A stretch of 44,531 bases of DNA. Origin: Candidatus Krumholzibacteriota bacterium (lineage in GTDB: Bacteria > Krumholzibacteriota > Krumholzibacteriia > LZORAL124-64-63). Below are positions 24,075 through 33,700 of this stretch, piece after piece. Location: contig JAJRWA010000035.1 in assembly GCA_024277025.1 (NCBI GenBank), forward strand, positions 1 to 44,531. The letters run 5' to 3'. The notes beneath the pieces were generated by a model. It worked only from the letters and a program-made list of their open reading frames with translations. It was not told the DNA's origin and ran no database searches. A program made the position numbers and the translations under genes. Positions within the stretch are counted from its first letter, which is position 1. Every line of letters begins with the position of its first letter.

Positions 24075-27000
24075 ATGCCTACCGCCGCCCCCACCAATTT
24101 CGTCCACCTGCACAACCACTCGGACTACTCGTTGCTCGACGGGGCCATGAAGACCAAGGTCATGGCCCGGCGCGCGGCCGAACTGGGGCAGCCGGCCCTG
24201 GCCCTGACCGATCACGGCAACATGTTCGGGGCGATCGAGTTCTACCTGAACTGCAAGGCCGAAGGGATCAAGCCGATCATCGGCAGCGAGGTCTACATCA
24301 CCGCCGACCGCCACTGCCGCACCAGCGACAAGGCCAACAAGAGCTACCACATGGTGCTGCTGGCCAAGAACGAGACGGGGTACCGCAATCTGGTCCGGCT
24401 CAGTTCGCTGGGGTACCTGGAGGGTTTCTACTACCGGCCCCGCATCGACCGCGAACTGCTGAGCCGGTACTCCGAGGGGATCATCGGCCTGAGTGCCTGC
24501 ATGAGCGGCGAGCCCAACTTCCACCTGCGCACCGGCAACGTGAAGGCGGCCATCGAGGCGGCGACGGCCTACCGCGACATTCTCGGCGCGGACAATTATT
24601 TTCTGGAGATCCAGAACCACGGCATCGAGGAAGAGGGGCGCATCCGGCAGTTGATGCCCCAGGTGGCTGACGCGGTGGGCTGCGGCATCATCGCCACCAA
24701 CGACTGCCACTTCCTGGACAAGTCGCACCACGAAGCCCACGACATCCTGATGGCCCTGCAGACGGGCAAGACCCTCAACGATCCCAACCGCTGGCGCAGT
24801 AACACGCCCGAGATCTACTTCAAGTCCACCGAGGAAATGCTGGCCCTGTTCCAGGATTGGCCGGAAGCCGTGGAGAACACCCTGCGCGTGGCTGACGCGG
24901 TGGATCTCGAATTGAAACTCGGCGAGTTGCTGCTGCCTGAGTTTCCGTTGCCCGAGGGCTTCAACACGCCCGACGAGTATGTGGCCCATCTGGCTCGCGA
25001 GGGGCTGAGTGAACGCTACGAGACGATCACGCCCGAGATCCAGGAACGCATGGACTACGAGCTGGACATCATCAAGGGCATGGGGTACGCGGGTTACTTC
25101 CTGATCGTGTGGGACTTCATTGACGCGGCCCGGCGCATGAATATCCCGGTCGGCCCCGGACGTGGTTCGGCGGCCGGTTCGCTGGTCTGCTACTGCATGC
25201 GCATCACGGACATCGATCCCATCCGGCACCAGTTGCTGTTCGAACGCTTCCTCAATCCCGAGCGCATCTCGATGCCGGATATCGACGTGGACTTCTGCTA
25301 CGAGGGACGCGGCGCGGTCATCGAGTACGTGGCGCAGAAGTACGGCCAGGAAAACGTTTCGCAGATCATCACCTTCGGCACCATGGCGGCCAAGGCGGTG
25401 ATCAAGGATGTCGCGCGCGTGCTCGAGTTCAGTTTTGCCGACAGCAACCGCATCAGCAACCTGGTGCCCGAAGAGGTGGGCATCACCCTGCAGAAGGCCA
25501 TCGACGAGGCGCCGGGCCTGAAGGAAGTCGCCAACGAGAGTCCGGATCACGCCAAGTTGATGCGCAACGCGCTGGTGCTCGAGGGCGTCAACCGCAACAC
25601 GGGGATCCACGCGGCCGGGGTGCTGATAACGCCCAGCCCGCTCATCGAGCACGCGCCGTTGTACAAGAGCACCAAGGGTGACATCACCGTCCAGTTCGAC
25701 ATGAACATGAGCGAGAAGCTGGGCCTGCTGAAGATGGATTTCCTGGGCCTGCGCACCCTGACGGTCATCGACAAGGCCCTGAAGCTGATCGCCGAGACGA
25801 CCGGCCGGGTGCTCAGGGCGGAGGAGATTCCGACTGACGACCCGGTGACCTACAAGCTGCTGCAGGAAGGCCGCACCGTCGGCATCTTTCAGCTCGAGAG
25901 CAGCGGGATGCAGGAGCTGGTGCGCAAGATGGCGCCCACCGGCTACGACGACATCACGGCCATCTGTGCCCTGTACCGGCCCGGACCCCTGGGCGCGGAC
26001 ATGGACAAGGTCTATGTCGAACGCAAGCACGGCCGGCAGAAGACCGAGTACAAGGACCCGGTGCTCGAACCGATCCTGAAGGACACCTACGGGGTGATCC
26101 TTTATCAGGAACAGGTGATGCAGATCGCCTCGGCCATGGGCGGGTTCACCATGGGCCAGGCCGACACGCTGCGCAAGGCCATGGGCAAGAAGAAGCTCGA
26201 GATGATGGCCTAGCTGAAGGTGAAGTTCCTCGAGGGCGCGGCCAAGGGCGGTTTTCAGGAGCACGTGGCGCGTGCGATCTACGAAGAGATGGAGTTCTTC
26301 GCCCAGTACGGTTTCAACAAGAGCCACAGTGCGGCGTACGCGCTGTTGTCGATCCAGACGGCGTGGCTGAAGGCCCACTATCCGGCCGAGTTCATGGCCG
26401 CGACCATGAGCACGGAGATGCGCAAGAGCGATCGCATCACCCAGTTGATCGACGAGGTCAAGGCGCTGGGGATCAGGATCTGCCCGCCGGATATCAACCA
26501 GCCGCGCTCGCAGTTCGGGGTGCGTGACGGCGAGGTGATCTTCGGCATGGGCGCGGTCAAGGGGGTGGGCTCGGCAGCCATCGAGATCATCGCCGCCTGC
26601 CGCGAAGAGCTGGGCCGTGATTTCACGGATCTCTTCGACCTGTGCGAGAACGTCGACCTGCAGAAAGTGAACCGCAAGGTGCTCGAGGGCCTGATCAACA
26701 GTGGGGCCATGGACCGCCTGCCGGGACACCGCAACCAGTTGCTGCAGAATCTGGACAAGGGCATTGCCTTCGGGCAGAAAGCGGCGCGGGATCGGGCCGG
26801 CGGCCAGGCCAGCCTGTTCGGCGGCAGCGCGGCCGCTGATGTCCTTAAGCCGACCCTCAGCGACTGCGAGCCTTTTGATCCGCTGGTCCAACTGAGCCGC
26901 GAACGGGCCGCCGTCGGTTTCTTCCTGTCGGGCCATCCGTTCCACGAGTACCGCGAGTTGATCGACTGTCTGCCGACCAGCACCTGCGCCGGCGCCCATC

Positions 27001-27776
27001 GGCGCGGCGAGGGCACGTGGGTCGACCTGGTGGGCGTGGTCACCAGCCAGACCAAACATCGGGACCGGCACAAGCGTCTGTACGCGCGGGCCAACTTCGA
27101 GGACCGCACCGGTGTGGTGCCCCTGACCATCTACTCGCGCCAGTACGATCAGGTGGTTGACCTGATCGAGAGCGATTCGGTGCTGGTGATCGGCGGCCGC
27201 GTGCAGGTGCGCAGCGACGAGAGCCGCGAGATCGTCGTGGACCGCGTCACGCGCATCGACGAAGTGATGGGCCTGTGGGTCAAGGATATCTTTCTGCGCA
27301 TTGATCTGGAGCAGGCGGGGCGGCGGGGCATGGAGGAGCTCGGTTCCCTGTTCGAGACCTACGGCGCCCCCTGCGCGCTGCATCCCCTGCGGCAGGAAGA
27401 GGAGCCGGTCGTAACCGTGGCGGTTGCCGCGCCGACCCGTGGCGTGACGCAGACCGATATGCTGCCGGGAGCCCCTGTGCCCGCGGCCGCGGCCAAGCCC
27501 GCCGAGGCGTTGACCATGCCGATTGGTGAGGGTATCCAGGACGGCGATCCGGATGCGTTGCCCGTCGAGATCCTGGCGCGCCCGGTGCCTCTGGTGATCG
27601 AAGTGGAACGCGAGGGCAAGACCTGGCTCCTGAAATCCGAAGGGCGCAACATCGCCCTGACCCTGGAGAGCCTGCGCCGCCTGCGCCAGGTGCCCGGGAC
27701 GGCCGAGCTGAGGTTGCGGGCCACGCTGCCGGCGGCGCCGGCCCAACAACAGAGATGGTTCCAGGGACGCGGTTGA
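24075..27776 (+). CDS. dnaE: DNA polymerase III alpha subunit (DnaE) with in-frame TAG at codon 713
   Basis: The frame from ATG 24075 to TGA 27774-27776 encodes a complete replicative polymerase (1233 codons; E. coli DnaE has 1160). The N-terminal PHP domain starts FVHLHNHSDYSLLDGAMK. Catalytic aspartates D402 and D404 (PDIDVDF) and D555 (MDFLGLRTL) fall within one residue of the E. coli positions. The OB-fold (VDLVGVVTSQT) is near residue 980. TAG at 26211-26213 (codon 713) lies between KKKLEMMA and LKVKFLEGA, a stretch present in all DnaE proteins, where relatives have Glu, Lys or Gln. Conservation continues unbroken, so one base change from GAG, AAG or CAG explains it. A truncated product would lack the rest of the fingers, the beta-binding region and the OB-fold. 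dnaE is normally essential, so a true null is unlikely unless a second copy exists. Confidence 0.92.
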
Positions 27777-27810
27777 GCCCGCGCCGGAGCCGGTACTGGG
27801 AGGAAAGCGC

Positions 27811-29187
27811 ATGACCCTGCAAGCATTCAATCCGGCCACTGGTGAACCGGGCGAGACCTGGCCACGGATGTCCCGCGCCGAAGTGCTGACCGTGGCGGCG
27901 GCCGTTGACGAAGCGTTTCAGCAGTGGCGCCAGTTGACCGTTGCCGAAAGGGTGCCGCACTTTCGCCGCCTGGCCGCGGTCCTGCGCGACAACCGCGACC
28001 GCTGGGCGTTGACGATCACCTCGGAGATGGGCAAACCGCTGAGCGAATCCCGGGACGAGATCGAAAAGTGCGCCTGGCTGTGCGAAGTCTACGCGGACAA
28101 CGCCGAACAGTGGTTGGCCGACCAGCAGGTCGCGGCCGATGGCTTGTCCCACACCGTGGTGTTCCAGCCGCTGGGCGTGATCTTCTCGATCATGCCCTGG
28201 AACTATCCCTTCTGGCAGGCGCTGCGTTTCGCGGTGCCGGGCCTGATGGTCGGCAACACCAGCCTGCTCAAACATGCGAGCAACGTGACCGGCTGCGCCT
28301 TTGCCATCGAAGAGGCGTTCCGGTTGGCCGGCTTTCCGCCCGATGTCTTCCGCACCATCCTGCCGGATTACGACACGGTGGCGGCCCTGATCAACGACGA
28401 CCGGATCCAGGGCGTGTCCCTGACCGGCAGCACCGCGGTCGGCCGCCACGTCGGCGGCCTGGCCGGCCAGGCGCTCAATAAGGTTGTCCTGGAACTGGGC
28501 GGCAGCGATCCCTTCGTGGTGCTGGCCGATGCGGATCTGGACTTCACGGTCAGGGGCGCCGTGCAGGGCCGGATGCTGACCGCGGGCCAGAGCTGCATCG
28601 CCAGCAAACGTTTTATCGTGGTGCAAGAAGTGGCGGACGAATTCGCCGCGCGGTTCGCGGCCCGGATGGAGGCGCTGGTCGTGGGGGATCCCTTGTTGCC
28701 GGAGACGCAGGTCGGCGCCCTGGTCAACGAGTCAGCCCTCGTGGAACTGGAAGCCCAACTGGCCCAGTCCGTGGCCCAGGGGGCGGAAGTACTCTGCGGC
28801 GGGCAGCGGCTGCCGGGGCCGGGCTGCTTCTTTGCGCCCACGGTGGTCAAGGGTGTGCGGCCGGGTATGCGGCTGGCGGACGAAGAAGTCTTCGGACCCA
28901 TCGCGCCGGTCCTGACGGTCGCCGATGAGGACGAGGCCGTGGCCCTGGCCAACAGCAGCGAGTTCGGTCTCGGTGGCAGCGTGTGGACGGCGGACCTGGT
29001 CCGGGGCGAGCGCATCGCCAGGCTGATCGAATCGGGCACCGTTTTTGTCAACAGCATCACCAAGTCGGATCCGCGCATGCCCTTCGGCGGCGTGAAGAAC
29101 AGCGGTCTGGGGCGCGAACTGGGGCGCTATGGCCTTCTGGAGTTCGTGAACGTCAAGGGTGTGAACGTGTACCGCCACGGCGGTTGA
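27811..29187 (+). CDS. NAD(P)-dependent aldehyde dehydrogenase (succinate-semialdehyde dehydrogenase-like)
   Basis: 458 residues of the ALDH superfamily. The catalytic cysteine is C262 (AGQSCIASKR), the general base E228 (LELGGSDP), and the oxyanion Asn N131 in MPWNYPFW. Cofactor-fold motif GVSLTGSTAVGR is at about 201-212, and the C-terminal PFGGVKNSGLGRELG is typical of the short SSADH/YneI-like branch, which lacks some N-terminal residues of the long form. The substrate cannot be fixed from sequence alone. The start is ATG 27811 with GGGAGGAAA just upstream, 34 bases after dnaE, so it may be co-transcribed with it. Confidence 0.92.
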   Translation: MTLQAFNPATGEPGETWPRMSRAEVLTVAAAVDEAFQQWRQLTVAERVPHFRRLAAVLRDNRDRWALTITSEMGKPLSESRDEIEKCAWLCEVYADNAEQWLADQQVAADGLSHTVVFQPLGVIFSIMPWNYPFWQALRFAVPGLMVGNTSLLKHASNVTGCAFAIEEAFRLAGFPPDVFRTILPDYDTVAALINDDRIQGVSLTGSTAVGRHVGGLAGQALNKVVLELGGSDPFVVLADADLDFTVRGAVQGRMLTAGQSCIASKRFIVVQEVADEFAARFAARMEALVVGDPLLPETQVGALVNESALVELEAQLAQSVAQGAEVLCGGQRLPGPGCFFAPTVVKGVRPGMRLADEEVFGPIAPVLTVADEDEAVALANSSEFGLGGSVWTADLVRGERIARLIESGTVFVNSITKSDPRMPFGGVKNSGLGRELGRYGLLEFVNVKGVNVYRHGG

Positions 29188-29197
29188 CCCGTATTTC

Positions 29198-29227
29198 TTG
29201 ACACCCCTGCCGGCAGATGCCTAAATC
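29198..29227 (+). promoter_or_regulatory. Predicted promoter of accA
   Basis: A perfect TTGACA at 29198-29203 is followed after 18 bases by TAAATC (29222-29227), about 70 bases before the accA ATG. The -10 match is partial. Confidence 0.48.
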
Positions 29228-29294
29228 CAGGGCTCAGATGCAGGTGGCGGGGCTGTTCCCGCGGCCGCAGCGGACGCCAAACGGGAAGTGACCG

Positions 29295-30272
29295 ATGGAC
29301 TGGAAGAACAAAGCCCTGTGGCTCGATTTCGAGCTGCCGATCGTCGAGCTGGAAGAACGCATCCAGACTTTGCAGGATTCGGCGGCCGTGCGCGGCATGG
29401 ATGTCAGCGACGAGGTCGAGAAGCTGCGCGCCAAGAGCCGCAAGCTGGGCAAGGAGATCTTCGACAAGCTCGAGCCGTGACAGCGCGTGCAACTGGCCCG
29501 CCATCCCCGGCGTCCGACCACCAACGACCACCTGCACTATGTCTTCAGCGAGTTCGTCGAACTGCACGGCGACCGGATGTTCCGCGACGACGAGGCCATC
29601 GTGGCGGGCATGGGCACCATCGGCGACCGCAAGGTCATGGTGCTCGGTCACCAGAAGGGCCGGGACACCAAGAGCAACATCCGGCGCAACTTCGGCATGG
29701 CCCACCCCGAAGGCTATCGCAAGGCTCTGCGCCTGATGGAAATGGCGGCGCGCTTCGAACGGCCGATCGTCACCTTCATCGACACTCCGGGCGCCTATCC
29801 GGGGGTGGGGGCCGAGGAGCGGGGCCAGGCCGAGGCCATTGCCCGCAACCTGCGCGAGATGGCCGACATGCCGGTGCCCATCATCTGCATCGTGACCGGC
29901 GAGGGCGGCAGCGGCGGTGCCTTGGCCCTGGGCGTGGGCGACCGCATCTACATGCTGGAAAACTCGATCTACTCGGTGATCAGCCCGGAGGGCTGTGCGG
30001 CGATTCTCTGGCGTGACGGGGCCAAGAGCAAGGAAGCGGCCAAGGCCATGAAGCTGACGGCGGCCGATGCTTTGCGTCTCGGGGTGATCGACAAGATCAT
30101 CCCCGAACCGCTGGGCGGGGCGCACCGGGACCACAAGGCCATGGGGCTGGCGCTCAAGGCTGTCGTGCAGGACACTTTGGCTGAGTTGGAGGGCCTCTCG
30201 CCCCAGGAACTGCTTGATCAGCGTCTGCAGAAGTTTCTGGGCATGGGGATTTATGAGGAGGCGGGCAAGTAG
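29295..30272 (+). CDS. accA: Acetyl-CoA carboxylase carboxyltransferase alpha subunit (AccA) with in-frame TGA at a conserved Trp
   Basis: The frame from ATG 29295 to TAG 30270-30272 spans 325 codons, matching the 319-residue E. coli AccA. It forms, with AccD, the carboxyltransferase that makes malonyl-CoA for fatty acid synthesis. TGA at 29478-29480 (codon 62) falls between KLEP and QRVQLARHP; in the family this position is Trp (LxxWQ..QLARHP), so a single TGG-to-TGA change is implied. Downstream signatures are intact: [35 protein letters not shown], and [15 protein letters not shown]. The N-terminal coiled region (residues 8-60) is normal. accA is usually essential. A restart at an internal codon would remove the N-terminal helical region. 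Confidence 0.9.
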
Positions 30273-30276
30273 GGGG

Positions 30277-30305
30277 TTGACCAAGGGGTGGAATTATTGT
30301 ATTCT
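30277..30305 (+). promoter_or_regulatory. Predicted promoter for the Trm112-like / PorU-like transcript
   Basis: TTGACC at 30277-30282 and TATTCT at 30300-30305 are separated by exactly 17 bases in an AT-rich patch four bases after the accA stop. The start of transcription would be near 30312, leaving a leader of about 220 bases before the first gene. Confidence 0.5.
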
Positions 30306-30356
30306 CCTGATGCCAACCTCTTCGAAAAACCGATTTCTCTCCTATCCGGCCGGGTA

Positions 30357-30401
30357 GGCGATTTCCCGGGTCTGGGATTTCGCCCAACGGGTCCGGTTTT
30401 T
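30357..30401 (+). other. Hairpin plus T-tract in the leader: attenuator or accA terminator
   Basis: GGCGA-TT-TCCC-gggtct-GGGA-TT-TCGCC at 30357-30384 forms a hairpin with a symmetric TT/TT internal loop. GTCCGG and five Ts follow (30397-30401). It lies between the predicted promoter at 30277 and the gene at 30534. It could end read-through from accA or act as a transcription attenuator for the downstream genes. The hairpin-to-T distance (12 bases) is longer than in a standard intrinsic terminator. Confidence 0.38.
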
Positions 30402-30533
30402 GTTTGCTCCCCTTCCACAGTTGGAATTTGCAAGCCGCCTGTTTTGCGGTAGTCTATCCGGACCGGCGACGTGCCGGAGCACGGCCCCCGGGGGCCAACG
30501 GCTGACGTTTGATGTAACCGACGGAGTTTGTTG

Positions 30534-30731
30534 ATGTTGGACTCGAAACTGCTGGAGATTCTGGCCTGCCCGACCTGCCGTGGCGCGGTTGTGCCGAACG
30601 ACGATCACTCCTGGTTGTACTGCAACGCGTGCGGCGTGCGCTACCGGGTGGATGGGGACATCCCGATCATGTTGCCCGATGAGGCGGAAAAAGTGCCCGG
30701 CGGCGACACCGAAACACCGTACAACGGCTGA
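30534..30731 (+). CDS. Trm112-like zinc-ribbon protein
   Basis: 65 residues of the Trm112/YcaR family (PF03966). Four cysteines form the zinc-ribbon: C12-x2-C15 (ACPTC) and C30-x2-C33 (YCNAC). The family signature RYRVDGDIPIMLPDEA follows. Eukaryotic and archaeal Trm112 activates methyltransferases; the role of the short bacterial proteins is unclear. ATG 30534 is preferred to the two in-frame TTG codons just before it. The gene is the first of the transcript leading into the PorU-like gene, 15 bases ahead. Confidence 0.85.
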   Translation: MLDSKLLEILACPTCRGAVVPNDDHSWLYCNACGVRYRVDGDIPIMLPDEAEKVPGGDTETPYNG

Positions 30732-30746
30732 GCAGGGGAGCGGCGA

Positions 30747-33700
30747 ATGTGCATCTTCACTCATTTCGCGGCGGGCGCCCTGGTCGGTGGTCTGACGGGC
30801 AACGTCTACTGGGGTGCGGCGGCCGGACTGGCGTCCCACGCGGCGCTGGACGTCATTCCGCATTATGACCATCCGGATTGGCGGCTGGAACTGGGTGGGG
30901 GCATCGCCAGCCTGGTGCTGCTGCTGTTGATGCCGTTTGCTTCGTGGCCCGCGGTGATCGGCGGCCTGTGCGGCATGTTGCCGGATATCGAAAACCTTTT
31001 GCAGAAGTTGGGGAAAATGCGCCGAGACCAATTTGTCTACCCCACCCACACGGGCCTGCTGCCCCATGGTCGTACTCTGGGAGCGCGTTCCATCGTGTGG
31101 CAATTCGCAATTCTTGCCGGTTGTTACCTGTTGCTGGGGTTGTTTGCGCCCAGTTCGGCCCTGGCCGCCGCCGGCGAACAGCCGACCATGGCCCAGCCCG
31201 TGGTGCGGGTCCTGGCGGCCGATGACAGACACACGGTGCTGCGGGTCGAGTTTCCGGTTATCCGGGCGCCCCGGGACTGGCAGTCGGTGGATCCGATGCA
31301 GGTGCATTGGGCGCTGCCGCCCTATGCGGATGAGAACAGCGCCGTGGTCGACGGGGTGACCGAATTGGCGCCGCCACGGATGGGTTTGAGCCTGGCCGTG
31401 CCGACCCGCCGGGCCGTGGACTGGTCGGTACGGGATGTGCAGTGGTGGAAAGAGCCGGTGACGGCGGTTGCGCCTGGGGCCCTGGTGGAGTTTTCGACGC
31501 CGGTGGTGGCCCGGTCCGTGCCGCTGACGGGAACCGAAGTGGAACTGGCTCCCGCCGGCGGTATTCTGCGCGGCGTGACGATCGAGGTGCGGCATCCGGC
31601 TACGGGTGTGCAGCAGGACTACCTGGCTGCGGCCGTGGACAGCGACGTATTCGGCAAGTCGGGCCGGTCGGCGGGACGGCCCAACGTCCTGAATCCGGAA
31701 TTGCTGGCCAAGCTGGCCAGCGGCAGTCGGGAAGTCGCCTTGCAGAAGAGCGCCCGGAAGGCTGAGGTCGCAGACCTGTTCGCCCTGACCCGCAACTGGG
31801 TCAAGCTGAGCCTGACGGAAACCGGACTGTACCGGGTGACGGGGCAGGAACTGTCCAACTACGGCGTCAGCACGTCGAGCGTGGATCCGGGCAAGCTGCG
31901 CGTGTTCCGCGGCGGCGGCCTGCCGTTGGCGATCGATCCGGAGACGCCGGATTCAACCCAGGTCGATCGCATTGGCTTGAACGAACTGGCGATCGAGGTT
32001 GTCGATGGCGGAGACGGCGAGTGGAATCTGGATGATGAGATCCGTTTCTATGGCGTGGGCACCAGCGCCTGGCTGGACCGGTTTGATCCGGCGGGCGAAC
32101 GGCTTGAGTTCTACGATCATCCCTACGCGGCCGAAGCCGCCTACTGGATCACCTGGGAAGATGACGTGACGGTCTCGCCGTTGCCGGGTGCGCCCCAGCG
32201 GGTGGCGACGGTCAGTGCGCCGCCGACCGGCGGGGTGCGGCAGCAGACGGCGCGGATCAGGGAGCATTTCGAAGAACAGTTCCTGGACGCAAGGGGTGTC
32301 GTGCAGGACAACTGGCTGTGGGACAACTCCATCTTCAGTTCGCGCATTGAGCAGTTCGAACTGCGGGCGCCCGTGTCCGGAGCGACCGCTCGGTTCCAGA
32401 TTGACGTGCGGGGAATATATTCAAACTTCGACCGTTTCGTTTTCAACGCGGTAGCCTACCTGAATGCTGATCAGGCCAACCAGGCGACGCTTGATATCAG
32501 CTACACCGGCCAGTCTGATTCAATGCGGGTGCGCATTGTCGGTGACTCAAGCGACGTTCTGACCGGCACCAACACCATTACGCTGAGCAACAATTCCACG
32601 GACCGCCCCCTGCGGCCGTTGGCCCTGGACAGCTTCGACATTCTCTATTGGACGTCTCTTGATCTGGCTGCTGCGCCGGGCCAATTAGCCTTCGCCCACT
32701 GGGGCGATCAGGTTGCGGCCCCGGGTACTGCCGTGGATCTGGAAATCGGTTCTGCTGGTGCCCAGGCACCAATGTTGTGGGATGTCACCGATCCGCAGCG
32801 GCCTGGTATCATGCAAGGTTCTGCCGCCTCTGGCAGCACTTACATATTCGGGGTCAACCGGAACCCTGATTCGGACCGGCACTTTGTGGCCACGATGCCA
32901 GGGGATTTTCTGACGGCGCCGAACGGGAGCAGGGTATTTCCGGTTTCTCTGCGCAGCCGGGGCGTGGACCTGGATTACCTGGTTGTCTGCGCTCAGGCCT
33001 TCAGTATTCCGGCCGGCGAACTGGCCCAGTATCGTGCGGGGACCTTGCCTGGAGTGACCTCTCCGGCGGCCGGCGTGGCCACGGTCGAGGATATCTATGA
33101 CAATTTCTCAGGTGGGCAGAAGGATGTCCGGGCCATCAGGAATTATCTGAAATGGGTGTATGATCTAAGTGGCCATCGCCTGAAGTATGTCTGCTTCCTG
33201 GGCAATGCCAGTCGCGACTATCGCAATTACCGGGAGCGGACACCCCTGGTGGATCTCTATGATCTAGTCAGTACCGAATTGCGGACTTCGTTTCCGATCA
33301 CACCGACGGCGCTGTCGATCCGGTTGGCCTATTCCAGCGACGATGGGCTGGTCAGTTTTGACTCACCGCCAGCAGCGGATGATTTTGATTTTCCGGATCT
33401 GGCCTGTGGACGCCTGCCCGCGCTGGACCGGGATGAGGCCCAGGACATGGTGGACCGGGCCATCGCCTTCAGTCGCGATCCCGTACCCGGACCGTGGCGC
33501 AATCGGATCATGATGACCGCCGACGACGGGGTCAGACCAAGCAGCTACCCGGATCCCAAGTCCAACGAGTTTATTCATCTGTGGGAGGCTGAGCAGATCA
33601 GTAACGGCTACCTGCCGGTGAGCGTTGACTTGGTCAAGGTGTATGCGGCGGACTACGATTTCCCGCCCGGATCGGTTGTCAAACCGACGGTGCGAGCGGA

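Noticed and set aside
24066..27839. Very long minus-strand open frame (1257 codons) opposite dnaE
   Set aside because: It is an antisense shadow: high GC and codon bias keep the reverse frame open, the protein is His/Arg/Gln-rich low-complexity with no domain, and the + strand gene has catalytic motifs at the expected positions.
29478..29480. Selenocysteine at the accA TGA
   Set aside because: The family residue here is Trp, not Cys; no SECIS-like stem-loop is apparent just downstream, and AccA is not a known selenoprotein.
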